Assembly (NCBI GenBank): GCA_031261385.1
Contig: JAISJS010000197.1
Span: 1 to 6,635, forward strand
Length of the DNA stretch: 6,635 bases
Reading direction: 5' to 3'
Origin: Treponema sp.
GTDB taxonomy: Bacteria > Spirochaetota > Spirochaetia > Treponematales > Breznakiellaceae
A program made the translations under genes and the position numbers. Shown piece by piece: positions 1-5,593 of the stretch; positions within the stretch are counted from its first letter, which is position 1, and every line of letters starts with the position of its first letter. Under the pieces are notes generated by a model. The model made no database searches and was not told the origin of the DNA. It worked only from the letters and a program-made list of their open reading frames with translations.

Positions 1-546
1 TTTGAGGGCATTTTCAAGGCCCTTAAGGAACATAAAACCTTTACCGGCCTTTACCGTTCGTTGAAACGAATGGATTATATTTCGCATACCCTGGACCCGT
101 ACCATGCCGTTTGCCACCGGGGTTATTGGTATATCATTTGTTACGCCCACGAAAGCCAAACCACTCGTACCTATCTTTTTTCAAGATTCAAAGACATCAA
201 GCTGACTAAAAAAGCCTTTACAATACCTGATACTTTTAATAAGGAACTATTTTTTGACCGGCAAATGGGCGTATTAAATACCGGTGGTGAAACTTATACC
301 TTTGAATTCATCCTGCATAAAGACATTGGTACCTATGCGGTCGAGCGGTTTTACCATAAGACCCAAACCGTAGAGCAGCGTCCCGACGGCTCCGTATATG
401 TCCGCTTTACCACCAATCAGATAGCGGAGGTACTTCGATGGGCTTTAAGCCAGGGCGATATGATCAAAGTTCTGAATCCTCCGGAATTTGTTAAAACGGT
501 TAAGAAGACGATTGAAAGTATGCAAAAGTTGTACAAAAATAAATAA
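1..546 (+). CDS. WYL-domain transcriptional regulator, C-terminal part (5' end outside window)
   Basis: The frame is open from base 1 to the TAA at 544-546, giving 181 visible residues, so the start and the expected N-terminal helix-turn-helix lie upstream of the window. The TTG at 61 is not a credible start because the reading frame and domain continue through it. Visible residues 31-78 match the second half of a WYL domain: L-D-P-Y, then G-Y-W-Y-I (Trp43, Tyr44, Ile45 in place of WYL), Arg56 in R-T-Y-L-F, and S-R-F-K-D-I-K-L-T. Residues about 98-178 match the WCX C-terminal extension, ending in a region with L-N-P-P-E-F-V. WYL proteins (YafY/PafBC-like) are usually DNA-binding regulators in the cytoplasm that sense a ligand such as a nucleic acid through the WYL pocket. 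Its target cannot be read from the sequence. The envelope genes just downstream are possible targets, but a separate cistron about 100 bases away is weak evidence. Confidence 0.88.
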   Translation, partial: FEGIFKALKEHKTFTGLYRSLKRMDYISHTLDPYHAVCHRGYWYIICYAHESQTTRTYLFSRFKDIKLTKKAFTIPDTFNKELFFDRQMGVLNTGGETYTFEFILHKDIGTYAVERFYHKTQTVEQRPDGSVYVRFTTNQIAEVLRWALSQGDMIKVLNPPEFVKTVKKTIESMQKLYKNK

Positions 547-563
547 AAAATCACGATTTTTTT
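545..563 (+). terminator. A/T-stem hairpin, weak candidate terminator after the WYL gene
   Basis: Directly at the stop codon an A-run ending in ATC is followed by AC and then GAT with a T-run (bases 545-552 pair perfectly with 555-562). The nominal loop is only two bases, so a real hairpin would open to six A-T pairs around a six-base loop. The T-run could serve as the U-tract of an intrinsic terminator, but the stem lacks GC pairs. It could also be just an A/T-rich palindrome. Confidence 0.25.
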
Positions 564-565
564 CA

Positions 566-586
566 CTATGACATTAGAAGTCATAG
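566..586. repeat. Perfect 7-bp inverted repeat, possible operator
   Basis: CTATGAC (566-572) is repeated as its reverse complement GTCATAG (580-586) around a seven-base spacer. There is no T-run after it on either strand, so it is not a terminator. It lies in the only regulatory gap between the WYL regulator and the envelope gene pair and overlaps a possible -35 element (ATGACA, 568-573). A dimeric regulator site is therefore a fair guess. No binding protein can be assigned from the sequence. Confidence 0.35.
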
Positions 587-596
587 CTACTCTATT
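568..596 (+). promoter_or_regulatory. Weak candidate promoter for the envelope gene pair
   Basis: ATGACA at 568-573 matches five of six bases of a sigma-70 -35 box. With a 17-base spacer the -10 would be TCTATT (591-596, four of six). TATTAA at 593-598 is an alternative with a 19-base spacer. The -35 falls inside the 566-586 inverted repeat, which would let a bound regulator block it. Matches of this quality occur by chance in AT-rich DNA. Confidence 0.25.
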
Positions 597-638
597 AAAC
601 TCAAGGTACATAAGGGTCAATCAACCTGCAATATCATT

Positions 639-643
639 GGAGG
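639..643 (+). promoter_or_regulatory. Ribosome binding site deciding the TTG start at 650
   Basis: GGAGG lies six bases before TTG at 650. This supports TTG over the in-frame ATG at 662, which would remove the Lys-Lys of the signal peptide. Confidence 0.7.
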
Positions 644-649
644 CAAACC

Positions 650-1240
650 TTGAAAAAAACAATGGCGATAATACTATTTGGATTATCAGTATCCGCATAT
701 TCGCAGTCGATATTCAACTCTAATGACTATTTCTTTATGGGAGAAATAGGCGGAAGTTACAACAATAAATCAGAATTCTATTTTGACCTTATGAGTAGCT
801 ATGGATACAGTTTTGATATATTTGGCAGCCTGTATCTCAGACCCGAACTGGAACTAAGCTATAAAAGTAATACCGGTAGCTTTTATGGCGGTTTGCATGC
901 TTCAGCAGTATACGGATATGATATAGGAGTTGAATCATTTAGCGTGTTTTTGTATGGCGGCGCCGGCTTTGGTTTCAATTTCTTTTTTTCTTCAACAGAT
1001 AGCTGGGGGAGCAACGGCAAATTAGTTGGAAACAGTTTTTTTGGCGCAAAAATTTTGTTTTATGGATTTGGTGTGTACGCTGAATACCGAAAGAACTTTT
1101 TGAACGATACCGGTAGATTATCTGTGGGTTTAACTTTTGCAATTGGAAACAGTTATTCTCCTGCTCCTGCGCCCTCTATACCACAGGAATCTCCAAAAAT
1201 AAATGATAACAATCGTGATAGAGATTACTTTAGTCTATGA
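650..1240 (+). CDS. Secreted small outer-membrane beta-barrel-like protein
   Basis: This 196-residue protein starts at TTG behind a good GGAGG. Residues 1-18 form a signal peptide: Lys2-Lys3, a hydrophobic core from about 5 to 14, and a likely cleavage A-Y-S before Gln19. Residues about 25-165 are rich in Gly, Tyr, Phe and Ser with alternating aromatic/polar stretches separated by short polar turns (for example 53-72, 97-112 and 131-148). This is the look of a small, perhaps eight-stranded, outer-membrane barrel. The last strand seems to end near residue 165. It is followed by a Pro-rich stretch (171-182) and a charged tail ending Y-F-S-L, so the protein does not finish on the barrel strand as most outer-membrane proteins do. 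I do not recognise a named family. It lies nine bases before the lipoprotein gene, so the two are probably cotranscribed. It is AT-rich compared with the genes from 2133 on (23 G/C of 60 at 661-720). A periplasmic beta-rich protein is the alternative. Confidence 0.72.
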   Translation: MKKTMAIILFGLSVSAYSQSIFNSNDYFFMGEIGGSYNNKSEFYFDLMSSYGYSFDIFGSLYLRPELELSYKSNTGSFYGGLHASAVYGYDIGVESFSVFLYGGAGFGFNFFFSSTDSWGSNGKLVGNSFFGAKILFYGFGVYAEYRKNFLNDTGRLSVGLTFAIGNSYSPAPAPSIPQESPKINDNNRDRDYFSL

Positions 1241-1249
1241 GGATGGATT

Positions 1250-2032
1250 ATGAAAAGATTTTCTATTAGTCCTGTGGTGATACTATCTGTAATACTATTT
1301 TTAGTATTTTCATGTTCTGAAAAAGAACAGTACAATTTTATTGGAAAAGGCAACCCTCCTGCCAAAAAGCCCGACTTTTACGAAGGTCAGGGCGTTGATG
1401 CGAATGGCAACGGAGCGCCTGATTACATCGTGCGAAACGGACGCTTTATCGGTTCAGTTTCCGGTAAAGACTTTGGCCCTGCTACTCTGGAAAATTTTAA
1501 CGCCCGTAAAAGTACACGGCCTGCGTCTATAAAACCTTCCCCGGTAAAACCCCTTGCCATACCGGCAGCAGCCGCCAATATTCAATATGCAAACTATGCT
1601 AATTTCAGGAATTATTATTACTATTCTGTCCGCCAGTTTCTTGACGCAACGGGCTGGACGCTCACCTCAACCAGAAGCCATGAATTACCGGAGGACATCA
1701 AAAACAAAATTCGTAAAATTGGCGATTATCTGCACGATCACTATACTTATGGCGAATACAAATCATTCGACGGAATAGGTCAGGATGACGACCATGTGTT
1801 CGATTGTGATGATTTTGCGGGGTTAATGTACCGGATGGGACGCGAAGCCGGACTTGAAATGTATATCATCAGCCTTCCTACACACTGGGCAAATGCGGTT
1901 AGGTATGGTAATACCCTTTACACCGTTGAGCCTCAGGGAATAAGGGTAAAATACCGGGATACAAGCAAGTTTGGTAATCTGACAGTGGCAGACTATGCAC
2001 GCTACACAGAACAAATTGTTGTTGAGAAGTAA
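1250..2032 (+). CDS. Lipoprotein with transglutaminase-like cysteine peptidase fold
   Basis: This 260-residue protein starts at ATG after GAGGA at 1239-1243, which overlaps the upstream stop codon. Residues 1-22 form a lipoprotein signal: Lys2-Arg3, a hydrophobic core, and lipobox V19-F-S-C22 of the relaxed spirochaete type, so Cys22 should be lipidated. Residues 49-60 (V-D-A-N-G-N-G-A-P-D-Y-I) resemble thrombospondin type 3-like Ca-binding loops. Residues 86-107 are a Lys/Pro/Ala-rich linker, and 112-125 are Tyr-rich. The C-terminal part has the transglutaminase-like order: Cys186 in F-D-C-D-D-F-A, His212 in T-H-W-A-N-A-V, and Glu227 in T-V-E-P-Q-G as the probable third catalytic residue (Asp is commoner). 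Such bacterial domains act as cysteine peptidases or amide-bond-modifying enzymes. The substrate is unknown. It is probably membrane-anchored facing the periplasm or cell surface. The neighbouring barrel protein is a possible partner. Alternatively it may be a catalytically weak member with a structural role. Confidence 0.78.
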   Translation: MKRFSISPVVILSVILFLVFSCSEKEQYNFIGKGNPPAKKPDFYEGQGVDANGNGAPDYIVRNGRFIGSVSGKDFGPATLENFNARKSTRPASIKPSPVKPLAIPAAAANIQYANYANFRNYYYYSVRQFLDATGWTLTSTRSHELPEDIKNKIRKIGDYLHDHYTYGEYKSFDGIGQDDDHVFDCDDFAGLMYRMGREAGLEMYIISLPTHWANAVRYGNTLYTVEPQGIRVKYRDTSKFGNLTVADYARYTEQIVVEK

Positions 2033-2044
2033 TTTTAAATAGAT

Positions 2045-2062
2045 AAAAACTTCAGTTTTTTT
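2045..2062 (+). terminator. A/T-stem hairpin, weak candidate terminator after the lipoprotein gene
   Basis: AAAAAC (2045-2050) pairs with GTTTTT (2055-2060) around a TTCA loop, and two more T follow. The layout after the stop codon is the same as at 545-563. The stem has only one G-C pair, so termination would be inefficient at best. Confidence 0.3.
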
Positions 2063-2066
2063 GAGA

Positions 2067-2095
2067 TTTACCGCTTGAAATGTCTTTTCTACAAT
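2067..2095 (+). promoter_or_regulatory. Candidate sigma-70-type promoter of the DUF815 ATPase gene
   Basis: TTTACC (2067-2072, four of six) and TACAAT (2090-2095, five of six) are separated by 17 bases. Transcription would start near 2102, leaving a leader of about 30 bases before the TTG at 2133. This agrees with a new transcription unit after the hairpin at 2045. Confidence 0.45.
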
Positions 2096-2132
2096 ACAGA
2101 ACCGGTACGCATGCCAAAGGGTATTTAAAATT

Positions 2133-3725
2133 TTGGAACGGGATGTTATTCACCATATTTCTTTTCCAAATGAACTTGGTCTATCACAGGCCAAATTAAA
2201 GGATATAGTCCATGATTTAAATTCCTTCATTCTTTTTGAACTATATGCTACGCTTTCCCCCATGAACATTACCGAAACAATTCAAACTACCCGCGCCGAT
2301 TTGGCAGGGCTTACCGTATTTTCGCATTTAAAGAAGCGGCCCCTGTTAACGGCTTTTATCAAACTCCTCGAAATCACCCAATCCGCCAATATAGCTGTGA
2401 ACCCGGATGTCGGCGGCGGCCTCAAACTTGTCCGCCGCTGGGCCTGTTTTACAAAAGCCTTTATCGGGAATTCTGCGCGGCGTTTTACACACGGCTCCTT
2501 CTACGAGGCCATCGCCTTTCTTGTCCGTACTGCCGATAATCCCTTTACCCGCGCCGCCGAGTCTGCAATAACAAACAAAATCGCCGCCGGTAAAACTATC
2601 CCGCCGCTGCTCCGCGCCGCCGCCGCCGCAGACCTTGAACGCCTTGGCAGGATCGCAGCCTTTGATATTTCTCAATTAGGTTTCCATATTGCCGATCTTC
2701 TCCGCAAGGCCGGACTTGAAAACGCCGCGCAAAATATTGAAGCTGAGGCACGGGCATTTTGGGCTGCCGAAGGAAAGGCGGCGTCTGTTACACCGGAACT
2801 TTTTCCTCGTAACGAAAACTGGAGCGCCGCCCTGCCCGCATTCATCGAATATATCCGCACTCACGGCGCAGGGGACCTGGGGTTGTATCACGCTTTTTCC
2901 TGGGCCGGTGATGATCGAAAAAATAAACCGGAACACGGAAAACTCCGGCCTGTTGAAAAGTGCGATCCGGTACGGCTTTCCGATCTTTCAGGTTATGAGG
3001 ATCAAAGGTCGATTGTAATTGCAAACACCCTTCGTTTTCTTGAGGGAAAGCCTGCCAATAATCTGCTGCTATACGGAGACCGGGGAACCGGCAAGTCAGC
3101 AACGGTCAAGGCGGTGTGCAATGAATATGCTGACCGGGGGCTCAGGCTTTTGGAGGTGCACAAGAAGGATCTTTTTCAACTGCCGGTTATTCTTAAAACC
3201 CTTGACCTTCGCGCCATGCCCTTCATCGTGTTTATTGATGACCTCTCTTTTGAAGTTCTCGATGATTCCTTTACCGGGCTTAAAGCCCTGCTGGAAGGCG
3301 GCGTGGAAGTTCGGCCTCCCAACGTGGTGATTTATGCTACCAGTAACCGCCGTCATCTTATCAAAGAGCGCATTGCCGACAGACCCGGTCCCGGGGCGGG
3401 CAATCCTTCCGATGGTGAAGTCCGCGCCTTTGATACCATGCAGGAACAGTTTTCTCTGGCGGATCGTTTTGGCCTTACCGTAGTGTTCACCAGCCCCAAT
3501 CAGGATGAGTATCTTTCGATTGCCGAATTCATCGCACGCAAGCGCGGACTATTGGGCGCAGCAAAGGATTCCGGCGAAGGATCTGATGATAACGCCGGTG
3601 AGGCCCTGAAACTGTTTCGTGAAAATGCCCTCCGCTGGGAACGCTGGTTTAACGGGCGATCGCCGCGGACGGCGGTGCAGTACGTGGATTGGGTTGCTGC
3701 GGGAACGGGATTTCCGTGGGAGTAA
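2133..3725 (+). CDS. DUF815-family AAA+ ATPase with long N-terminal extension
   Basis: This 530-residue cytoplasmic P-loop ATPase has its AAA+ module in the second half. The Walker A is G315-D-R-G-T-G-K-S322. The Walker B is F-I-V-F-I-D-D (Asp369, Asp370). Sensor 1 is Asn405 in Y-A-T-S-N-R-R. A box VII-like S-L-A-D-R-F-G carries Arg445, and a sensor 2-like region G-R-S-P-R-T-A (508-514) is near the end. The layout L-L-L-Y-G-D-R-G-T-G-K-S, I-D-D-L-S-F-E, T-S-N-R-R-H-L-I and D-R-F-G-L fits the DUF815 family (Pfam name, function unknown). Residues 1 to about 280 form a mostly helical, Ala-rich extension, including five consecutive Ala at 162-166 from a GCC run. Members in other phyla are often shorter, about 290-440 residues. 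The start is uncertain: TTG at 2133 has only AAAGG 12 bases upstream, and the next in-frame Met is residue 44. A partner or substrate cannot be inferred. It has its own candidate promoter and is convergent with the TetR gene. Confidence 0.88.
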   Translation: MERDVIHHISFPNELGLSQAKLKDIVHDLNSFILFELYATLSPMNITETIQTTRADLAGLTVFSHLKKRPLLTAFIKLLEITQSANIAVNPDVGGGLKLVRRWACFTKAFIGNSARRFTHGSFYEAIAFLVRTADNPFTRAAESAITNKIAAGKTIPPLLRAAAAADLERLGRIAAFDISQLGFHIADLLRKAGLENAAQNIEAEARAFWAAEGKAASVTPELFPRNENWSAALPAFIEYIRTHGAGDLGLYHAFSWAGDDRKNKPEHGKLRPVEKCDPVRLSDLSGYEDQRSIVIANTLRFLEGKPANNLLLYGDRGTGKSATVKAVCNEYADRGLRLLEVHKKDLFQLPVILKTLDLRAMPFIVFIDDLSFEVLDDSFTGLKALLEGGVEVRPPNVVIYATSNRRHLIKERIADRPGPGAGNPSDGEVRAFDTMQEQFSLADRFGLTVVFTSPNQDEYLSIAEFIARKRGLLGAAKDSGEGSDDNAGEALKLFRENALRWERWFNGRSPRTAVQYVDWVAAGTGFPWE

Positions 3726-3743
3726 AATTTCGTGAGAACAGGA

Positions 3744-4340
3744 TCAGCTTACCGCAAATTGCTTTACCGTAAGGGTTATTACCTGCTTGAGTTCCTCCAC
3801 CGTTGAACGCTTAAGTACTACCAGGCGATAAATGGCAGACTCAATAAGGCCGTAGAGGAGATCATCAATGGTTCTGACATTAACTGCAACAATCTCACCG
3901 GCTCGTATGCCCTCGATTACCATGGTGGCAAGTATATGGCGCAGCTTGATCGTGCGGCGGCGGACACGGATTTCCGGATCGGCGTCGCTGCGTGAAATAT
4001 GAAGCAGATAATCAAGGACCACTGAAAGAAGACGGCGGTTTTCCTCAAGCCGCTGAATAATAAGAGAAACCACCTTGGTGATCTTTTCGATGCTGTTAAG
4101 GGAAACATCGGCGCGTGTCTGCTGAAGATCTTTTTCGAGCTTTGTCAGCAGCAGCCTGATGCTGTAATTAAAAATATCTTTTTTATTTTTAAAATAAATG
4201 TACAGAGTAGTCCGGGTAATGCCGCAGCGATCTGCGATCTTTTGAAACGTTGCATCTTCAAAGCCCTCGTCCATAAAGACATCCAGAGCTTTCTCCAGAA
4301 TTTCCCGCCGCCGTTTTTCATGTTCCACGATGATCGACAT
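3744..4340 (-). CDS. TetR/AcrR-family transcriptional regulator
   Basis: This 198-residue protein is of normal length for the family. The N-terminal TetR DNA-binding domain spans about residues 10-57. Helix 1 includes I-L-E-K-A-L-D-V-F, then G-F-E-D-A-T, and the helix-turn-helix runs from T31-F-Q-K-I-A-D-R-C-G to I-T-R-T-T-L-Y-I-Y-F-K-N-K with the usual L-Y-x-Y-F-K signature. Residues 60-198 are all-helical, as expected for the ligand-binding and dimerisation part, and too divergent to name a ligand. The ATG is preceded by AGGAG ten bases upstream, a slightly long spacing. It starts 21 bases after the RlmL-like methyltransferase stop, so it is probably the last gene of that operon. It may regulate the operon or an unlinked target. 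It ends 18 bases from the convergent ATPase gene, and no intrinsic terminator is seen between them. Confidence 0.92.
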   Translation of the reverse strand: MSIIVEHEKRRREILEKALDVFMDEGFEDATFQKIADRCGITRTTLYIYFKNKKDIFNYSIRLLLTKLEKDLQQTRADVSLNSIEKITKVVSLIIQRLEENRRLLSVVLDYLLHISRSDADPEIRVRRRTIKLRHILATMVIEGIRAGEIVAVNVRTIDDLLYGLIESAIYRLVVLKRSTVEELKQVITLTVKQFAVS

Positions 4341-4350
4341 TGATGATACT

Positions 4351-4366
4351 CTCCTATTTAATTATA
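4351..4366 (-). promoter_or_regulatory. TetR gene ribosome binding site with overlapping TATAAT
   Basis: On the minus strand AGGAG (4355-4351) precedes the TetR ATG by ten bases. TATAAT (4366-4361) overlaps the TAA stop of the upstream methyltransferase. The -35 position 17 bases upstream reads TTATTT, a poor match, and a start site seven bases downstream would remove part of the Shine-Dalgarno. The TATAAT is therefore a doubtful promoter, while the ribosome site is plausible. Confidence 0.3.
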
Positions 4367-5573
4367 ACCCTTCATATTGAAAAAAATAAGAAGGGATAGC
4401 GCCATTGGTTATCTCCCTGCACGAATCCGCTTTTTTACCAAAGAACGATTCAAAACCCGGATGATCCGTTATGACAGCAAGTTTCCATCCGGGAAAATTC
4501 CGGGCCAATGCTCCCATCTCCCCATATATCTTTTCAGACTCCGCCGGGTCCCCAAGCCGTTTCCCGTACGGGGGATTGGTCACGATAAAACCTGCGGCAG
4601 TGTCGGCCCAGGCGGCATCAGAGGCAGCCTTCTGCATGGGCAACATCCGGATATCAGGCATGTAGGGCAGGCGCACCGTCTGCCGCACACCGCGCTGGGG
4701 CGTTTGTCCCTTGGCAATATCGTAGGCCCGTTCGGCGTTGGACTTGGCGATGGAAACGGAGCGCCCATCGGCATCACTTCCTGCAATTCTGATCGTCCTG
4801 CCAAAATCAACTTTTGCCAAAAGTTCTTTCCTTACCGCTCGTCCAATTTCCTTATCGGCAATGAGCAGGTCCTCCAATGCAAAGCGGCGGCCAAGCCCCG
4901 GCGCCATATCCCAGGCATACATGGCCGCTTCAATAAGAATCGTCCCCGATCCGCAAAACGGATCGTACAGCGGAAACTTCCGCCGCCAGGAGGACAGCAG
5001 CAAAATCGCCGCCGCCGTGGTTTCCCTTAAGGGGGCAATGCCGCTTTCGCTGCGGTAGCCCCGTTTAAAAAGCGGCTCCCCGGAAAGGTCCAACAGCACC
5101 GAAGCCATGTCCTTTTCAAGGTATACCCGAAGTTCCGCCTGAGGCCCCCGTTCGGGGAGCCGTTCAATATGCTGCGCCCTGCAAAGCCTTTCCGCCGCCG
5201 CCTTGTGGGTAATCGCCTGAATACTCGTTGCCGCGGTAAGCCGGGACCGGTTGGACCGGACCTTGGCAACGGTAAGCCCCATCCCCGCCGGGATAAAATT
5301 TTCCCAGGAAACGGTCTTAACCCCCTCAAAAAGCGCGTCAAAATCCTCCGCGCGGAAAAAAGCCATCTCCAAAAGGACCCGATCCGCAGTCCGCAGGGCC
5401 ATCAGGGCCCGGTACAGGCCGGGAAGGTCTGCCTTAAAACGCACCCTCCCAAAGCCCGAATCCGCGATGGAAAGCCCCAGCTTCCGCAGTTCGTTCCCTA
5501 AGACTTTTTCCGCCCCCGCCGCACAGAGGGCTATCGCGGTTTCTGTAGTTTCCACATATACATTATAACACAT
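4362..5573 (-). CDS. THUMP-domain class I SAM-dependent RNA methyltransferase, RlmL/YpsC-like
   Basis: This 403-residue protein corresponds to the stand-alone YpsC type (about 380 residues), equal to the N-terminal half of E. coli RlmL, which makes m2G2445 in 23S rRNA. Residues 12-65 form the N-terminal ferredoxin-like part (A-L-C-A-A-G-A-E-K-V-L-G-N-E-L). A THUMP domain covers about 75-165, followed by the conserved F-K-R-G-Y-R (169-174) and P-L-R-E-T-T-A-A-A-I-L. The Rossmann methyltransferase has motif I D204-P-F-C-G-S-G-T, an acidic motif II in A-G-S-D-A-D-G (264-270), and catalytic motif IV N333-P-P-Y336-G, typical of exocyclic-amine N-methyltransferases. Residues about 288-325 are a longer variable insert before motif IV. 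No RlmK half is fused. Family homology begins only about residue 11. The ATG at 5573 has no Shine-Dalgarno, and a promoter-like TATAAT lies over codons 2-4, so the true start may be GTG at 5555-5553 (residue 7). Exact target is inferred from family. Confidence 0.9.
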   Translation of the reverse strand: MCYNVYVETTETAIALCAAGAEKVLGNELRKLGLSIADSGFGRVRFKADLPGLYRALMALRTADRVLLEMAFFRAEDFDALFEGVKTVSWENFIPAGMGLTVAKVRSNRSRLTAATSIQAITHKAAAERLCRAQHIERLPERGPQAELRVYLEKDMASVLLDLSGEPLFKRGYRSESGIAPLRETTAAAILLLSSWRRKFPLYDPFCGSGTILIEAAMYAWDMAPGLGRRFALEDLLIADKEIGRAVRKELLAKVDFGRTIRIAGSDADGRSVSIAKSNAERAYDIAKGQTPQRGVRQTVRLPYMPDIRMLPMQKAASDAAWADTAAGFIVTNPPYGKRLGDPAESEKIYGEMGALARNFPGWKLAVITDHPGFESFFGKKADSCREITNGAIPSYFFQYEGL

Positions 5574-5589
5574 TAAGACAATTTGTCGA
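5562..5589 (-). promoter_or_regulatory. Consensus-like promoter across the start of the RlmL-like gene
   Basis: On the minus strand TCGACA (5589-5584, five of six to TTGACA) and TATAAT (5567-5562, six of six) are 16 bases apart. The -35 is in the gap after the RlmM-like gene and the -10 lies inside codons 2-4 of the annotated reading frame. A start site about seven bases downstream falls at 5555, the first base of an in-frame GTG. This is the best promoter match in the window and would permit RlmL-like plus TetR expression independent of the upstream genes. Confidence 0.5.
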
Positions 5590-5593
5590 ATAG

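Noticed and set aside
2075..2095. TTGAAA (2075-2080) as -35 box of the ATPase promoter
   Set aside because: It is only nine bases from the TACAAT -10, so the spacing is impossible. TTTACC at 2067-2072 gives 17.
2111..2128. Five-codon ATG reading frame M-P-K-G-I in the ATPase leader
   Set aside because: It has no Shine-Dalgarno and no attenuator-like codon run or paired hairpins around it, so a leader peptide is not supported.
2610..2632. GCC-run as a nucleotide repeat element
   Set aside because: It encodes an in-frame Ala stretch of the ATPase and is ordinary codon-level low complexity.
2346..2675. 109-residue minus-strand open frame and similar frames within the ATPase gene
   Set aside because: They are shadow frames of the DUF815 gene, whose frame carries Walker A, Walker B and sensor motifs.
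3726..3743. Terminator between the convergent ATPase and TetR genes
   Set aside because: The gap is 18 bases. Only a four-base-pair stem (ACGG/CCGT at 3705-3717) and a CTTAC/GTAAG pair with a 16-base spacer are nearby, with no T-run in place.
4368..4395. CCCTTC/GAAGGG inverted repeat with 16-base spacer
   Set aside because: It is only six base pairs with a long spacer and lies in the coding end of the RlmL-like gene, so chance is sufficient. It was considered as a TetR operator.
4377..5030. 217-residue plus-strand open frame
   Set aside because: It lies wholly antisense to the RlmL-like methyltransferase, which has clear domain motifs. Its product is basic and low in recognisable structure, as expected from an antisense frame of a GC-rich gene.
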